From Polyangiaceae bacterium (GTDB lineage Bacteria; Myxococcota_A; Polyangia; Polyangiales; Polyangiaceae), in NCBI GenBank assembly GCA_947475525.1, contig CANJMI010000017.1:56893-120892 (forward strand): a DNA stretch of 64,000 nucleotides, in the 5' to 3' direction. A program made the translations under genes and the position numbers. Shown piece after piece: positions 55,040-63,882 of the stretch (positions within the stretch are counted from its first letter, which is position 1; every line of letters starts with the position of its first letter). The notes below the pieces were generated by a model. It made no database searches and had not been told where the DNA came from. It saw only the letters and a program-made list of their open reading frames with translations.

Positions 55040-57427
55040 TCAGGTCTTCTTGAACGCACCCTGCCAGATGTTGGTTAGATGCTGCTTCAAGCTGATGCCG
55101 CTCACTTCGCGCGTGAGTCCGACCATAATACTGATGTCGGCATAGGTAGCCGAGTGCGTAGTACCAACCTCGACGCCGACCAGTTTCGTACTCACTTCCA
55201 GGGCCTTAAGGCTTTGGACCGCACCAAACTCCTCAAGCTTCGTCACGCCGAGTTCAATTGCATTGAGATAGCCGGCCCAACTTGTTTTTTTAAAATCCCA
55301 ATAGTTGGACGATTCTGTTTGGACATTCACACCCTTGATCGTCACCGTCGGCGCATCGAGCTGGATGGCCGTGGCTGCGGTAACCTTTAAGGTTGCCGGA
55401 GTGGCGTCGATCGTGACCGATTCTGCCGCAAACTTCGCGTTCCAGTTTCCCTTAACAGTGCTCGTCCAATTCGAATCGAGTAAGTGAGTCGTGTTGCCCG
55501 TGACGTGCAGGGCGGCCGTGCCTTTCACAGTCTGGTCGAGCGCCGAGGTAATCGTCTGCTTGAGGCCCGTACCGTTGATCGTGTCTTCCTGGCCGGACGT
55601 TACGGTGGTGGTTCGCTTGGAGTGATAGTTCTCAGTCGAGTCGCCGCCGATGTCGAGAGTGAACGTTCCGCGGTAACCGTGCGCTACTGAGGATTTCACA
55701 AAGACGTTCTCCGAGCCAAACACGTTGACCCAATTGTCACTTTCAACGTACACTCCCATATTACCGCATGTGACCTGCCACATGCTCACGGTTGGGTCAG
55801 AGCCGTCGCTCATGTTCCCGCTACCTGCGGCTGCCGGATTGATGAACATGTGCTCGGTCGATCCGCCTTCGCCCGTGAAGACCTTCGATTGGGCGCCCGT
55901 CGGGTGTCCCATGTACAAACCGGTTTTGTTGTTCGGCGTGCTCATGAAGATGAACTCTTTGCCTTGTTCATCCTCGAGCACAATCTGGTTATTGCTGCCG
56001 GTTCGGATGATGTTCTGTGTATTGTTCCGCTCGCCGACGACGCTCTGCTTGTGAGCATTCGGAACGACGCCCGCGATGAAGGGGCGATCCGGATCGCCGC
56101 CTAGGAAGCCGATCATCACCTCGGTTCCTTTGCGCAGCGGGAAGTGGAAGCCTTCCTTCTCGCCGCCGTGCGGCTGCAGCATGCGGACGCGCGTGGAGGC
56201 CTTGCCGTCGGGGAGGTCGCTCGTGTCGAACTCGAAGCGCACAAGGTAACGACCGTCTTTGTCGAGCTGGGCGTACGGGCTCGTCGTGTCGCCGCACACG
56301 ATGCCGTTCTCGAAGCCGTAGATGCGCGGCCACGCCGTATCCTGCGGCGCGCGGTATTGCACGTCCGAAGGGATGGCGACGATGCTCATCTGGTAGGTCT
56401 CTTTTGACGAGAGCTTCGTCATGCGGGCGACCTCGGGCGTCATCCCCGAGATGGCTCCAGTGTGCTCGACGACGAGGGCGAGCCATTTCTCTTCGATGTC
56501 CTCGGGTTGGTCGTCGATGGCGAGGCGGTAACCCGCACGCGGGCCGAGCACGTCACCGCTTGCGCGGAGCATCGTCTCGCGGCAACCGATCGCTTGCGCA
56601 CGCACGTCGCTCAAGCGCTTGATGCTCTTTTCGTCGAAGGTGCGGAAACCGTAATCCGTGATGGTCCCATGGCCGGTCTGCGTGATGGCGCTTTCGCCCT
56701 TCAGCGATGCGGACGGGTTCGCGTAGTTGTAGTCCGCGATCGTGACGGTCTTCGGGAGCCAGCGCGTCTCGGCCTCGAGTTGGTGCAGGCCCTCGATTGC
56801 GGTGGCGTCATCACCGAAAAGCGGGACGTACGACACGTGGCCATTCGAGGAAAATTCGGAGTGGCGCCCGAGCGAGTCGACGATGACGAGGACTTCCGTG
56901 GCGGCGTCGGCCTTGTGCTCGAAGTAGTAGTAGAGCCCTTCGCGCTCGAGCCAGCGATGGAAAAACTCGAGGTGGCTCTCGCGGTACTGCGCGACGAATT
57001 CTTCGGTCGCGTAAAGGCTGTCTTCGATCTCGAAGCGGAAGTCACTCGAGGTGAGGCCGCCGGCCGTCAGCGTGTCGCTCAAGAACTCTTTGACCGTCCG
57101 CTGCGTGAACACGTAGCTGCGCCAGCACTGCTTGAGGAGCCAAAGTTGCGGCACGAGCAACGCTTGGTAGAGAGCCCGCTCCGACGTCTGGTGCAGGAGC
57201 TTCACGCTCGCGATCACGCCGTGGAGGACGAAGGGCTCGTGGGTGTCGGTGCGGTCGCCTTTGAGGCGCGCGCGTTCACCGACGGCCTTCCGAACGGCGG
57301 TCCCGGTCGGCACGGTGAAGAACAACTCGAATTCGTAAGGGCGAGAGATCTGCTCTACGCCACGAAAACCCACGAATGAAGCGCTTCCAAGTTTGTCGCA
57401 GGTTAGCGCGAACACGTCGATACTCAT
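55040..57427 (-). CDS. vgrG: T6SS spike protein VgrG
   Basis: A 795-aa VgrG. The gp27-like part (REFVGFRGVEQISRPYEFELFF to about 380), the gp5 OB region (KDGRYLVRFEFDTSDLPDGKASTRVRMLQPHGG), and a C-terminal beta-helix-like domain (about 580-740, TVKGTAALHVTGNTTHLLDSNW, DAPTVTIKGVNVQT) are present. The last ~60 residues are extra and less repetitive. ATG 57427 has a strong GGAGGTG seven bases upstream. It heads the second spike operon (VgrG, DUF2169-pentapeptide, pentapeptide, DUF3540, DUF4150, ALPF protein). Confidence 0.94.
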   Translation of the reverse strand: MSIDVFALTCDKLGSASFVGFRGVEQISRPYEFELFFTVPTGTAVRKAVGERARLKGDRTDTHEPFVLHGVIASVKLLHQTSERALYQALLVPQLWLLKQCWRSYVFTQRTVKEFLSDTLTAGGLTSSDFRFEIEDSLYATEEFVAQYRESHLEFFHRWLEREGLYYYFEHKADAATEVLVIVDSLGRHSEFSSNGHVSYVPLFGDDATAIEGLHQLEAETRWLPKTVTIADYNYANPSASLKGESAITQTGHGTITDYGFRTFDEKSIKRLSDVRAQAIGCRETMLRASGDVLGPRAGYRLAIDDQPEDIEEKWLALVVEHTGAISGMTPEVARMTKLSSKETYQMSIVAIPSDVQYRAPQDTAWPRIYGFENGIVCGDTTSPYAQLDKDGRYLVRFEFDTSDLPDGKASTRVRMLQPHGGEKEGFHFPLRKGTEVMIGFLGGDPDRPFIAGVVPNAHKQSVVGERNNTQNIIRTGSNNQIVLEDEQGKEFIFMSTPNNKTGLYMGHPTGAQSKVFTGEGGSTEHMFINPAAAGSGNMSDGSDPTVSMWQVTCGNMGVYVESDNWVNVFGSENVFVKSSVAHGYRGTFTLDIGGDSTENYHSKRTTTVTSGQEDTINGTGLKQTITSALDQTVKGTAALHVTGNTTHLLDSNWTSTVKGNWNAKFAAESVTIDATPATLKVTAATAIQLDAPTVTIKGVNVQTESSNYWDFKKTSWAGYLNAIELGVTKLEEFGAVQSLKALEVSTKLVGVEVGTTHSATYADISIMVGLTREVSGISLKQHLTNIWQGAFKKT

Positions 57428-57665
57428 CCAAACACCTCCATCGAGCGAAGGCGCACAATGTCGATTGCCCAGCGCCTCTTGTCAATGCGCCCGTGTCTCT
57501 TTTCTTCAGTAATTTGCAAAGAGTTCAGTCGCGTTGCGGGGTTTATCCATGCTTGCTCGCTGGGGCAACGGAGGTACGGCTGAGTCCGCGGCGATCCACT
57601 CCGTTTCGGGTTGGTCGCGAGAGGCGTGTCGATTCATCCGGGGCGATTGGTGTTACCTTCGACAC

Positions 57666-59492
57666 ATGACTCGTACGCTCGTTCGTTCGGTTTGGCTGGT
57701 CGGAGGTCTGATCGCTGCCGCGTGCAGCGCAACGGACAAGGGCACGACGTTCGCCACGTCCACCGCATCAGGTGCAGGTGGGACATCACCTTCGAGCTCG
57801 CAAGGCGTCGGCGGGGGCTTCGTCATCTCCGGCGCAGGTGGGGCTGCCTGCGACGCCACGTGCAGCGCCGATTTGAAGAAAGTGATCGGCTGCAACGGCG
57901 AGGTCGAGAAGATCTGCAGCGGCGACGAAGCGTGCTTGAACGGTACGTGTACGAACGATCCGTGTGGCGCGGCGCAGGCTGTGAAGAGCTCGTATGGCTG
58001 CGACTACTTCGCCGTGAAGCCGGACCTGATTGCCGACGGCAAAGGCGCGTGTTTCGCCGCGTACATCGCGAACACCTGGAGCTCCCCCGTCCACATCGAA
58101 GTCACGCGTAACGGGCAAAACTTCGCGAACACCGAGTTTATCGCGATCCCGCAAGGGCAGGGCGTTGGCATCACGTACGGCGCTTACGATTCCGCGAAGG
58201 GCCTCGGTCCCGGTGAGGTTGCGATTCTGTTTCTAGCGCACGAGAATCCATCGCCGACGACGTTGCCGATCTGCCCACGACCCCCGGCCGTCAATGGCGA
58301 GGTCGGTATAAGCGGCACCGGGCGGGGGACCGCGTTCCGAATCAAGACCGACCGACCCGTCGTGGCGTATTCGATTCTGCCTTATGGCGGGGGCCCCTCG
58401 GCGGCGACCAGTGCCTCGTTGCTCCTGCCGACGAGCGCCTGGGACACCAATTACATTGCAATCAATGCGTACAAGCAGAGCATCATCGCGGGGCCCTCGG
58501 GCGCGGCTCCGTCTCTCGACATCCTCGCGATGGAAAACGGCACCGAGATCACCGTGCTGCCGCGGCAGTCGATCGTCGGCAGCGCGACCGTCCAATCGGC
58601 GCCGCTCAACACGCCCGTAAAGTATCAGCTGAACGCAGGCGAATACGTGCAGTTCACGCAGCCCGCCGAGCTTACGGGAAGTCCGATTCAATCGAACAAG
58701 CCCATCGGTGTTTGGGGCGGTGCGAGCTGCCTCAACGTGCTCCCGAACGACGCCGCCTGTGACTCCGCACACCAGCAAATTCCGCCGGTAAAGGCCCTCG
58801 GCAGCGAATACGCGTTCGTGCGTTACCGCAACCGAAAGGCCGCGACCTCCGAGGAGACGCCGCCGTGGCGCGTCGTCGGCGCCGTCGATGGAACGCAGCT
58901 CTCCTGGCAACCCGCGCCGCCGCCCAATGCGCCGCAGGTCATCAATCAAGGACAGGTCTACGAGTTCATGGCGTCCGGTCCGTACGTTGTTTCGAGTCAA
59001 GACAAGGACCACCCTTTCTACGCGGGGCAATACATGACCGGTGCAGGACACATCTCGCCCGTCGCCGGAGAGGGAGATCCCGAGTGGGTGAACGTCATCC
59101 CGGGTGCCCAGTACCTCGATGACTACGTGTTCTTCACCGATCCGACCTACCCGGAGACGAGCCTCGTCGTCGTGCGCAAGAAGTCCGCTATCTCGAAAGA
59201 TTTTAAAGATGTGACGCTCGATTGCGCGGGCGTGCTCAGCGGTTGGCAGGCGATAGGCAACACCGATTACCAGTACACGCGCATCGATCTCGTGACGGGG
59301 GATTTTCAGAACATCGGAAACTGCTCCAACGGTCGCCACCAGATGAAGAGCGATGCGCCGTTTGGCGTCACAGTGTGGGGCTGGGGTGGTTACTCCACGG
59401 CGTTCTTCTCGGGTTATGTTTCGTATGCCTACCCGGCCGGCGCGAGCATTCAGCCCATCAACGAAGTCGTCGTCCCGCCCAACCCGAAGTGA
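57666..59492 (+). CDS. IgGFc-binding-like lipoprotein
   Basis: A 608-aa exported lipoprotein: signal and lipobox (VGGLIAAACSATD), a Ser/Gly linker (about 25-65), a Cys-rich module (about 68-105), then a large beta-rich domain matching the IgGFc-binding protein N-terminal domain (NTWSSPVHIEVTRNGQ, IKTDRPVVAYSILPYGG, SNKPIGVWGGASCLNVL, DAPFGVTVWGWGGYSTAF). In bacteria this domain is found on surface adhesion-like proteins. ATG 57666. It is divergent from the VgrG operon (238-base spacer) and precedes the kinase array. Confidence 0.83.
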   Translation: MTRTLVRSVWLVGGLIAAACSATDKGTTFATSTASGAGGTSPSSSQGVGGGFVISGAGGAACDATCSADLKKVIGCNGEVEKICSGDEACLNGTCTNDPCGAAQAVKSSYGCDYFAVKPDLIADGKGACFAAYIANTWSSPVHIEVTRNGQNFANTEFIAIPQGQGVGITYGAYDSAKGLGPGEVAILFLAHENPSPTTLPICPRPPAVNGEVGISGTGRGTAFRIKTDRPVVAYSILPYGGGPSAATSASLLLPTSAWDTNYIAINAYKQSIIAGPSGAAPSLDILAMENGTEITVLPRQSIVGSATVQSAPLNTPVKYQLNAGEYVQFTQPAELTGSPIQSNKPIGVWGGASCLNVLPNDAACDSAHQQIPPVKALGSEYAFVRYRNRKAATSEETPPWRVVGAVDGTQLSWQPAPPPNAPQVINQGQVYEFMASGPYVVSSQDKDHPFYAGQYMTGAGHISPVAGEGDPEWVNVIPGAQYLDDYVFFTDPTYPETSLVVVRKKSAISKDFKDVTLDCAGVLSGWQAIGNTDYQYTRIDLVTGDFQNIGNCSNGRHQMKSDAPFGVTVWGWGGYSTAFFSGYVSYAYPAGASIQPINEVVVPPNPK

Positions 59493-59579
59493 CCCGTCAG
59501 AGGGGCCAGCGCCCACGTCACCCCCGCACCCGCGCGCCGATTGACGCTTGGCTGGCGGCATAGTCACGCTTCGCGCGCG

Positions 59580-60722
59580 ATGCAGCGTCTCACCCCCGGT
59601 ACGAAGCTCACCGACGTATTGACGCTTGTCCGCATCCTTGGCGAAGGCGGGATGGGCACGGTGTGGCTCGCCAACCATCGGATGCTCGGCACCGAAGTCG
59701 CGGTAAAGGTGATGCATCCCGAGCTTGGGTACCGGGACCCCAGCCTCTTGGAGCGTTTCGCCGCCGAAGCGCAAGCGGCCGCAAAAATCCGGCATCCGCA
59801 CATCGTTCAGATGTTGGACCACGGCAAAACCGAAGACGGGACGGCCTGGCTCTCGATGGAGCTTCTGGAAGGCGAGAGCTTGGGGGCGCTCCTACGCCGC
59901 GAAGGCGCGGTGCCAATACCCTTCGCCGTGACGGTGATCGAGCAAGTTGCGAGCGCGGTCGCGAAGGCGCACGCGGCGGGCATCATCCATCGGGATTTGA
60001 AGCCGGAAAACCTGCAGGTGCTGACGGTTGCGGGCAAGCCGTTCGTGAAAGTGCTCGATTTCGGCATCGCGAAAGCGACCACTCAATCGAGCGGGATGAC
60101 GGCGACGAGCGCGGTCTTTGGCACGCCCGCGTACATGAGCCCCGAGCAGCTCCTCAGCACCAAGAAAGTGGATGCCGGCACAGACCTATGGGCGCTCTCG
60201 GTCATCGCTTACGAGCTCTTGACGGGGCAGCTCCCGTTCCAAGGCGAGACCTCGACGGCCATCGCCGTGGCCGTGGCCATGGGTCGCTTTTCGCCACCGA
60301 GCAGCCTCAAGCGTGACCTCGGCCCCGCGCTGGATGCGTGGTTTTTCCGGGCTTTCGAGAGAAAGGCCACCGCGCGCTTTCAGTCGGCCGAAGAGCTCGG
60401 CGCGACGTTTGCGGACGCCACAGGTGCACACGCGGCAAGCTTACAAACAGCACTATTACCACATTCCAAACCTCAAAACACTATAAAGCAACGAGCAACA
60501 CATGACAAACACAACACTACCGCAAACAAAACTAGTCACCCCAATGTTTATTGCCGAGCGCGGCGCGACCGAGGTGGCATCGTCCACGCGTATCCCCGAA
60601 GCCCCAGCGGCCACGTTCTCGAAACGAGAGAAGGGTTCTTCCGCTGCGGGGCGAAAGGGCCTTGTCATCGCCGGGGTGGTTTTGTTCGGAGCGTTCGGGG
60701 CAACGGCTTGTTCGAAGGGTGA
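59580..60722 (+). pseudogene. Ser/Thr kinase copy 1, separated from its SUMF domain by a frame change
   Basis: The first ~285 codons encode an intact kinase (GEGGMGTVWLANH, Lys43, HRDLKPEN, DFG, GTPAYMSPEQ), nearly identical to copy 2. After HAASLQTALL (about residue 290) the frame leaves homology; the last ~90 residues have no family match and stop at 60722. An about 110-base A/C-rich linker, about 70 bases longer than the copy-2 linker, causes the frame change; the SUMF part continues in another frame (60502-61455). The kinase alone could still be active in the cytosol. It may therefore be a broken gene or two separate products. ATG 59580 lies in sequence identical to copy 3. Confidence 0.75.
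60436..60545 (+). repeat. A/C-rich, G-poor linker expansion in kinase copy 1
   Basis: This stretch has very few G on the plus strand and is much lower in GC than everything around it. It replaces the ~45-base GC-rich linker of copy 2 and adds about 70 bases (70 is not a multiple of 3). Its last part still aligns to copy 2 (CTACCG...GTCACCCCA), so it arose inside the linker. The composition suggests recent acquisition or unusual mutation. Confidence 0.7.
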
Positions 60723-61455
60723 AAAGCATTCATCCGCGGACGCTAACGCTTCTGCGGCGGTGAATACGAAGACTGCGGCCGCGGATACGAAGCCCAAGTG
60801 CAAGTCAGGCATGGTGTCCATCCCCGCCGGCACCTTCACGATGGGCGATGCCGATAACACCAGCAAAGATGGGCAAGTAACCGTAGCCGCCTTCTGCATG
60901 GACACGACCGAGGTGACGACCTCGGCCTACGCAACCTGTGTCAAGAGCGGCAAGTGTACGGCCGCAGAGACCGGCACCTTCTGCAACGCCGACGCCACTG
61001 GACACGGCAATCACCCCATCAACTGCGTGGACTGGCCTCAGGCGACGGCGTATTGCGCGGCGCAAGGGCAGCGGCTACCCACCGAGGAGGAGTGGGAGTA
61101 CGCAGCGCGCGGCACAGACGGTCGCCTCTACCCGTGGGGCAACGCCGAACCGGGAGGCCAACTGTGCTGGGGTGGCGAAGGCGACAGCCTTGGCAAAGGC
61201 AAGCGCCAATCTACTTGCGCGGTCGCATCCATCCCTGCGGGCAACTCTCCTTTTGGCCTAGCCGACATGTCAGGAAATGTAGAGGAATGGACGTCGTCTC
61301 CCTACAGCGCAACGGATGCAGACCGCGTCCATCGCGGCGGTGGCTACGAAATCACCTATCTGTCGTTCGTCCGCTCCGCCTTCCGCATCAGCGTTAAACC
61401 GTCGTTTCAGTTCGGCACCTTGGGCTTTCGCTGTGCCGGTTCTCTTTCCCCTTGA
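60502..61455 (+). CDS. SUMF (FGE-sulfatase fold) sensor domain of kinase copy 1, separate frame
   Basis: A 317-aa frame from ATG 60502: short N-terminus, one membrane helix (about 53-70, GLVIAGVVLFGAFGATA), Ala/Lys linker, then a full SUMF domain (about 100-317; MVSIPAGTFTMG, RLPTEEEWEYAARGTDGRLYPWG, GFRCAGSLSP). The FGE catalytic Cys pair is absent (the site reads GGGYEITYLSF), so it is a binding module and not an enzyme. The start lacks a ribosome binding site; it may be expressed as a separate anchored protein or be the dead 3' half of copy 1. Confidence 0.65.
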   Translation: MTNTTLPQTKLVTPMFIAERGATEVASSTRIPEAPAATFSKREKGSSAAGRKGLVIAGVVLFGAFGATACSKGEKHSSADANASAAVNTKTAAADTKPKCKSGMVSIPAGTFTMGDADNTSKDGQVTVAAFCMDTTEVTTSAYATCVKSGKCTAAETGTFCNADATGHGNHPINCVDWPQATAYCAAQGQRLPTEEEWEYAARGTDGRLYPWGNAEPGGQLCWGGEGDSLGKGKRQSTCAVASIPAGNSPFGLADMSGNVEEWTSSPYSATDADRVHRGGGYEITYLSFVRSAFRISVKPSFQFGTLGFRCAGSLSP

Positions 61456-61546
61456 CCCATTGTCTCTTCGTGCTGCGTCTTTCTGAGTCTGTGAATTCTA
61501 CAGATTTTGTGTAGGGAAAATACGGCATGCCGCCCCTTTAAAACCC

Positions 61547-61589
61547 AGGGCGTTGCCCTAGGCTATCTCATCCTGCCCCTTTGGGGCAG
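61547..61589 (+). repeat. REP-like double hairpin in kinase array spacer
   Basis: Hairpin AGGGC-GTT-GCCCT (61547-61559) is followed after 13 bases by CTGCCCC-TTT-GGGGCAG (61573-61589). The sequence context (AAACCCAGGGCGTTGCCCTAGG) recalls REP-like dispersed elements seen in Planctomycetes and other phyla; I cannot check copy number here. It may also end copy 1 transcripts. Confidence 0.5.
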
Positions 61590-61690
61590 AGTCGGCACGG
61601 CTACTTTCCAAAACCCAGCCCCCTCAGGTTGGCTTTGATGGCCCGCTCCCATTGACGCAATCCTCCCGCCGCACTCACGCTTCGCGCGCG

Positions 61691-63556
61691 ATGCAGCGTC
61701 TCACCCCCGGTACGAAGCTCACCGACGTGTTGACGCTCGTCAGGGTCCTCGGCGAAGGCGGGATGGGCACGGTGTGGCTCGCCAACCATCGGATGCTCGG
61801 CACCGAGGTCGCGGTAAAGGTGATGCATCCCGAGCTTGGGTACCGGGACCCCAGCCTCTTGGAGCGTTTCGCGGCCGAGGCGCGAGCGGCCGCAAAAATC
61901 AGGCATCCGCACATCGTGCAGATGTTGGACCACGGCAAAACCGAAGACGGGACGGCCTGGCTCTCGATGGAGCTTCTGGAAGGCGAGAGCTTGGGGGCGC
62001 TGCTACGCCGCGAAGGCGCGGTGCCAATACCCTTCGCCGTGACGGTGATCGAGCAAGTTGCGAGCGCGGTCGCGAAGGCGCACGCGGCGGGCATCATCCA
62101 TCGGGATTTGAAGCCAGAAAACCTGCAGGTGCTGATGGTTGCGGGTAAGCCCTTCGTGAAAGTGCTCGATTTCGGCATCGCAAAAGCGACCACTCAATCG
62201 AGCGGGATGACGGCGACGAGCGCGGTCTTCGGCACCCCGGCGTACATGAGCCCAGAGCAGCTCCTCAGCACCAAGAAAGTGGATGCCGGCACAGACCTCT
62301 GGGCGCTCTCGGTCATCGCTTACGAGCTCTTGACGGGGCAGCTCCCGTTCGAAGGCGAGACCTCGTCTGCCATCGCCGTGGCCGTGGCCATGGGTCGCTT
62401 TGCGCCACCGAGCAACCTCGAACCTCACCTCGGCCCCGCGCTGGATGCTTGGTTTTTCCGGGCTTTCGAGAGAAAGGCCACCGCGCGCTTTCAGTCGGCC
62501 GAAGAGCTGGGCGCGACGTTTGCGGACGCCACAGGTGCACAAGCGGCAGGTGCGGCGCTCCCGAAAAAAAAGGTTGTCGCGCCAGCGTTTCTTGCCGAGC
62601 GCGGCGGGGCCGAGGTGGCGTCGTCTCCGCGCATCCCCGAAGCTCCGGCAGCCACGTTCGTGGAACGAGAGGAGGACTCTTCGGCTGTGTGGCGATACGG
62701 CCTTGTCATCGCAGGGCTCGTCGTTGTCGGCGTGCTCGGGGTGGTTTATTTGAACGGTGTGAGGGACCCATCCGTGGACACGAAGACTGTCGCGGATGCG
62801 AAGACTACAACCTCCGTCGCGAAGACTCCTGCGGACGCGCAACTCGACGTTGCAAAGGCTGCCGTAGATACGGAACCCACGTGCAAGCCCAATTCCGGTA
62901 TGAAACTCATCCCTGCCGGCACCTTCACGATGGGTGATGCCGAGAACACCGAAAAAGCGGGCACAGTAGAAGTCGCTGCCTTCTGCATGGACACGACCGA
63001 GGTGACGACCGCGGCCTACGCGACCTGCGTCAAGAGCGGAAACTGCACGGCGGCGGCGAGAACTTCCGCAAAAAACCTTTCCTGCAACGCCGGCGTCGCC
63101 GCACGCGGCAACCATCCCATCAACTGCGTGAACTGGACTCAGGCGACGGCGTACTGCGAGGCGCAAGGCCAGCGGCTACCCACCGAGGAGGAGTGGGAGT
63201 ACGCGGCGCGCGGCACGGACGGGCGCGTCTACCCGTGGGGCAACGAGGCGCCAGGCAACCAACTGTGCTGGAACGGTGAAGGCAACAGCCTTGGCAAACG
63301 CAATCGCCACTCCACCTGCGCGGTCGCATCCTTCCCTAACGGCAACTCTCCTTTTGGTTTATCCGATATGTCAGCCAACGTGTGGGAATGGGTGTCATCT
63401 GCCTACAACGCGACGCATGCAGACCGCGTCATTCGCGGCGCTAGCTGGTACTACTTCAACCCGTCGATCGTCCGCTCCACCCTCCGCAACAGGTACAACC
63501 CGTCGAATCAGCACGACAACCTGGGTTTTCGCTGTGCCGGTTCTCTTTCTCTTTGA
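61691..63556 (+). CDS. Ser/Thr kinase-SUMF fusion receptor (copy 2, intact)
   Basis: A 621-aa transmembrane receptor kinase. The kinase domain (about 15-275) has GEGGMGTVW, Lys43, HRDLKPEN (137-144) and DFG (160-162). A linker leads to one membrane helix (about 336-355) and an external SUMF domain (about 404-621; MKLIPAGTFTMGDAE, RLPTEEEWEYAARGTDGRVYPWG, GFRCAGSLSL). The catalytic Cys pair of true FGE is missing (GASWYYFNPSI), so the domain likely senses a ligand. ATG 61691 shares its upstream 15 bases with copies 1 and 3. This is the reference intact copy. Confidence 0.92.
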   Translation: MQRLTPGTKLTDVLTLVRVLGEGGMGTVWLANHRMLGTEVAVKVMHPELGYRDPSLLERFAAEARAAAKIRHPHIVQMLDHGKTEDGTAWLSMELLEGESLGALLRREGAVPIPFAVTVIEQVASAVAKAHAAGIIHRDLKPENLQVLMVAGKPFVKVLDFGIAKATTQSSGMTATSAVFGTPAYMSPEQLLSTKKVDAGTDLWALSVIAYELLTGQLPFEGETSSAIAVAVAMGRFAPPSNLEPHLGPALDAWFFRAFERKATARFQSAEELGATFADATGAQAAGAALPKKKVVAPAFLAERGGAEVASSPRIPEAPAATFVEREEDSSAVWRYGLVIAGLVVVGVLGVVYLNGVRDPSVDTKTVADAKTTTSVAKTPADAQLDVAKAAVDTEPTCKPNSGMKLIPAGTFTMGDAENTEKAGTVEVAAFCMDTTEVTTAAYATCVKSGNCTAAARTSAKNLSCNAGVAARGNHPINCVNWTQATAYCEAQGQRLPTEEEWEYAARGTDGRVYPWGNEAPGNQLCWNGEGNSLGKRNRHSTCAVASFPNGNSPFGLSDMSANVWEWVSSAYNATHADRVIRGASWYYFNPSIVRSTLRNRYNPSNQHDNLGFRCAGSLSL

Positions 63557-63661
63557 GTCTTGGGTGTTGAACCCTTGACCTTGGACCCGAACAGAGGCGG
63601 CGCGTTTTTTTGCTTGAGCGACAAGCCGGGTGCTGGGCTCTGGCTCTCACGCTGACATGCC

Positions 63662-63677
63662 CGCCGCCTAAGCGGCG
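63662..63677 (+). terminator. Hairpin after kinase copy 2
   Basis: CGCCGC-CTAA-GCGGCG, a perfect six-base stem in the 326-base spacer after copy 2. A T7 run occurs earlier (about 63606) without a clear stem. Otherwise this spacer holds only the 22-bp repeat. Confidence 0.35.
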
Positions 63678-63705
63678 CTCGCCCTAAATGGGGTCGGTGC
63701 CTAAG

Positions 63706-63793
63706 ACCGTTATTGCTGCGAGCTTAAACCGTCATTGCCGCGCCCTCACACCGTCATTGCGGCCAACTTAGACCGTCATTGTCGTGAAGGCGG
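63706..63793 (+). repeat. Four-unit 22-bp direct repeat (ACCGTCATTG)
   Basis: ACCGTYATTG occurs at 63706, 63728, 63750 and 63772, exactly 22 bases apart; the 12 bases between are variable. The regular two-turn spacing would place sites on one DNA face, as expected for operators or binding arrays. It lies about 90-180 bases before copy 3. Confidence 0.75.
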
Positions 63794-63882
63794 TAACCCA
63801 GGCACTTTAAGCCACTCATTGATGGAGCATCCCCGCGCGCCGATTGACGCTTGGCTGGCGGCATAGTCACGCTTCGCGCGCG

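Noticed and set aside
60436..60545. Template repeat of a diversity-generating retroelement
   Set aside because: It is A-rich, but it does not align with the variable C-terminal segments of the SUMF domains.
63706..63793. CRISPR array
   Set aside because: Repeat core is 10 bases with 12-base gaps, too short for CRISPR repeats and spacers, and no cas genes are present.
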